Below are positions 4,776 through 5,235 of a stretch of 5,235 bases of DNA, in pieces. The translations under genes and the position numbers were made by a program. Below the pieces are notes generated by a model. The model did no database searches. It worked only from the letters and a program-made list of their open reading frames with translations, and had not been told where the DNA came from. This stretch comes from Flavobacteriia bacterium (GTDB lineage: Bacteria; Bacteroidota; Bacteroidia; Flavobacteriales; Flavobacteriaceae), in contig JAHBAN010000066.1 in NCBI GenBank assembly GCA_018500075.1, positions 1 to 5,235 of the forward strand, written 5' to 3'. How positions within the stretch are numbered: position 1 is the first letter of the stretch; every line of letters starts with the position of its first letter.

Positions 4776-5235
4776 TCCCCAAACACAACATCCATAGTCC
4801 CGATGATCGCAGCGACATCGGCAAGCTGATAGCCGCGCGCAATATGGTCCATGGCCTGCAAATGCAGATAGCCCGGCGCGCGGATCTTGCTGCGGTAGGG
4901 CTTGTTGGAGCCATCTGACACCAGATAGACACCAAATTCGCCCTTCGGCGCCTCAACACAGACATATGTCTCGCCCTCAGGCACATGAAAGCCCTCGGTG
5001 TAGAGCTTGAAGTGATGGATCAGCGCTTCCATCGAGGTTTTCATCTCGGCGCGCTTGGGCGGCGTGAGCTTGCCACGGGCCAGAATGTCGCCCTGCCCCT
5101 CTGGCGCACGCAGCTTCTGGCAGGCCTGAATCATGATATGCGCCGACTGGCGCATCTCTTCCATGCGCATGAGGTAGCGGTCATAACAATCGCCATTCTT
5201 GCCCACAGGAATCTGGAAGTCGAACTCGTCATAGC
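4763..5235 (-). CDS. nuoD: NADH-quinone oxidoreductase subunit D (NuoD, 49-kDa subunit), C-terminal part
   Basis: This is the last 157 codons of NuoD; the 5' end lies beyond the window edge. NuoD is a peripheral-arm subunit of complex I that, with NuoB, forms the quinone-reduction site on the cytoplasmic side of the membrane. Visible family signatures are the block HHFKLYTEGF, the motif EAPKGEFGVYLVSDG, then PYR-KIRAPG-HL, and the typical ending GTMDVVFGEIDR. It stops with TGA at 4763-4765, 40 bp before the nuoE start. The reading frame runs in from position 5235 as YDEFDFQIP followed by VGKNGDCYDRY, so the GTG near 5206 is an internal Val codon and not a start. The stop codon sits in the loop of a potential RNA hairpin (see 4752-4775). 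Identity is very secure; only completeness is limited by the window. Confidence 0.97.
   Translation of the reverse strand, partial: YDEFDFQIPVGKNGDCYDRYLMRMEEMRQSAHIMIQACQKLRAPEGQGDILARGKLTPPKRAEMKTSMEALIHHFKLYTEGFHVPEGETYVCVEAPKGEFGVYLVSDGSNKPYRSKIRAPGYLHLQAMDHIARGYQLADVAAIIGTMDVVFGEIDR

Noticed and set aside
3574..4797. 407-codon plus-strand ORF
   Set aside because: It is antisense to nuoE over nearly its whole length. Its similarity to another plus-strand ORF at 2578-3207 arises only because both overlie the duplicated HhH sequence.

Overview
The window is a piece of an alphaproteobacterial nuo operon, which encodes the proton-pumping NADH:quinone oxidoreductase (respiratory complex I). 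Every real gene lies on the minus strand, so transcription runs from position 5235 down to 1. The order is nuoD (3' end), nuoE, a membrane-anchored Lys/Ala-rich protein, a two-helix membrane protein (DUF5337-like), nuoF, a small exported or lipoprotein-like protein, a DUF5333-like exported protein, and nuoG (first 13 codons only). High G+C, the protein sequences and the small extra genes between nuo genes point to Rhodobacterales/Rhodobacteraceae, probably the Roseobacter group. The nuo clusters of Paracoccus denitrificans and Rhodobacter capsulatus are likewise known to carry unassigned reading frames between the structural genes. Genus cannot be fixed from this sequence.

The complex I part is intact. 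NuoE (2Fe-2S N1a) and NuoF (FMN, NADH site, 4Fe-4S N3) have all expected cluster ligands. With NuoG they form the NADH-oxidising module. NuoD belongs to the quinone-reducing module. The window therefore spans the join between the Q-module and N-module genes.

The main peculiarity is a duplicated domain. NuoE has a long C-terminal extension: a Lys/Ala/Pro-rich linker and then a helix-hairpin-helix (HhH) domain. The next gene encodes two transmembrane helices, a long histone H1-like Lys/Ala linker and an almost identical HhH domain. The two copies differ at about 6 of 86 residues and are about 91% identical in DNA over 250 bp by hand count, including one 55-bp block without a mismatch. One copy is thus attached to a complex I subunit and the other to the membrane.

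Between nuoF and nuoG lie two small proteins with export signals and paired cysteines, separated by unusually long gaps (159 and 146 bp) in an otherwise tight operon. The first gap holds a doubtful 51-codon ORF and the second an imperfect stem-loop. A perfect 8+8-nt inverted repeat spans the nuoD stop codon. I see no promoter, convincing intrinsic terminator, RNA gene, CRISPR array, insertion sequence or attachment site. Long plus-strand ORFs are antisense shadows of nuoF, nuoE and the Lys/Ala-rich gene.
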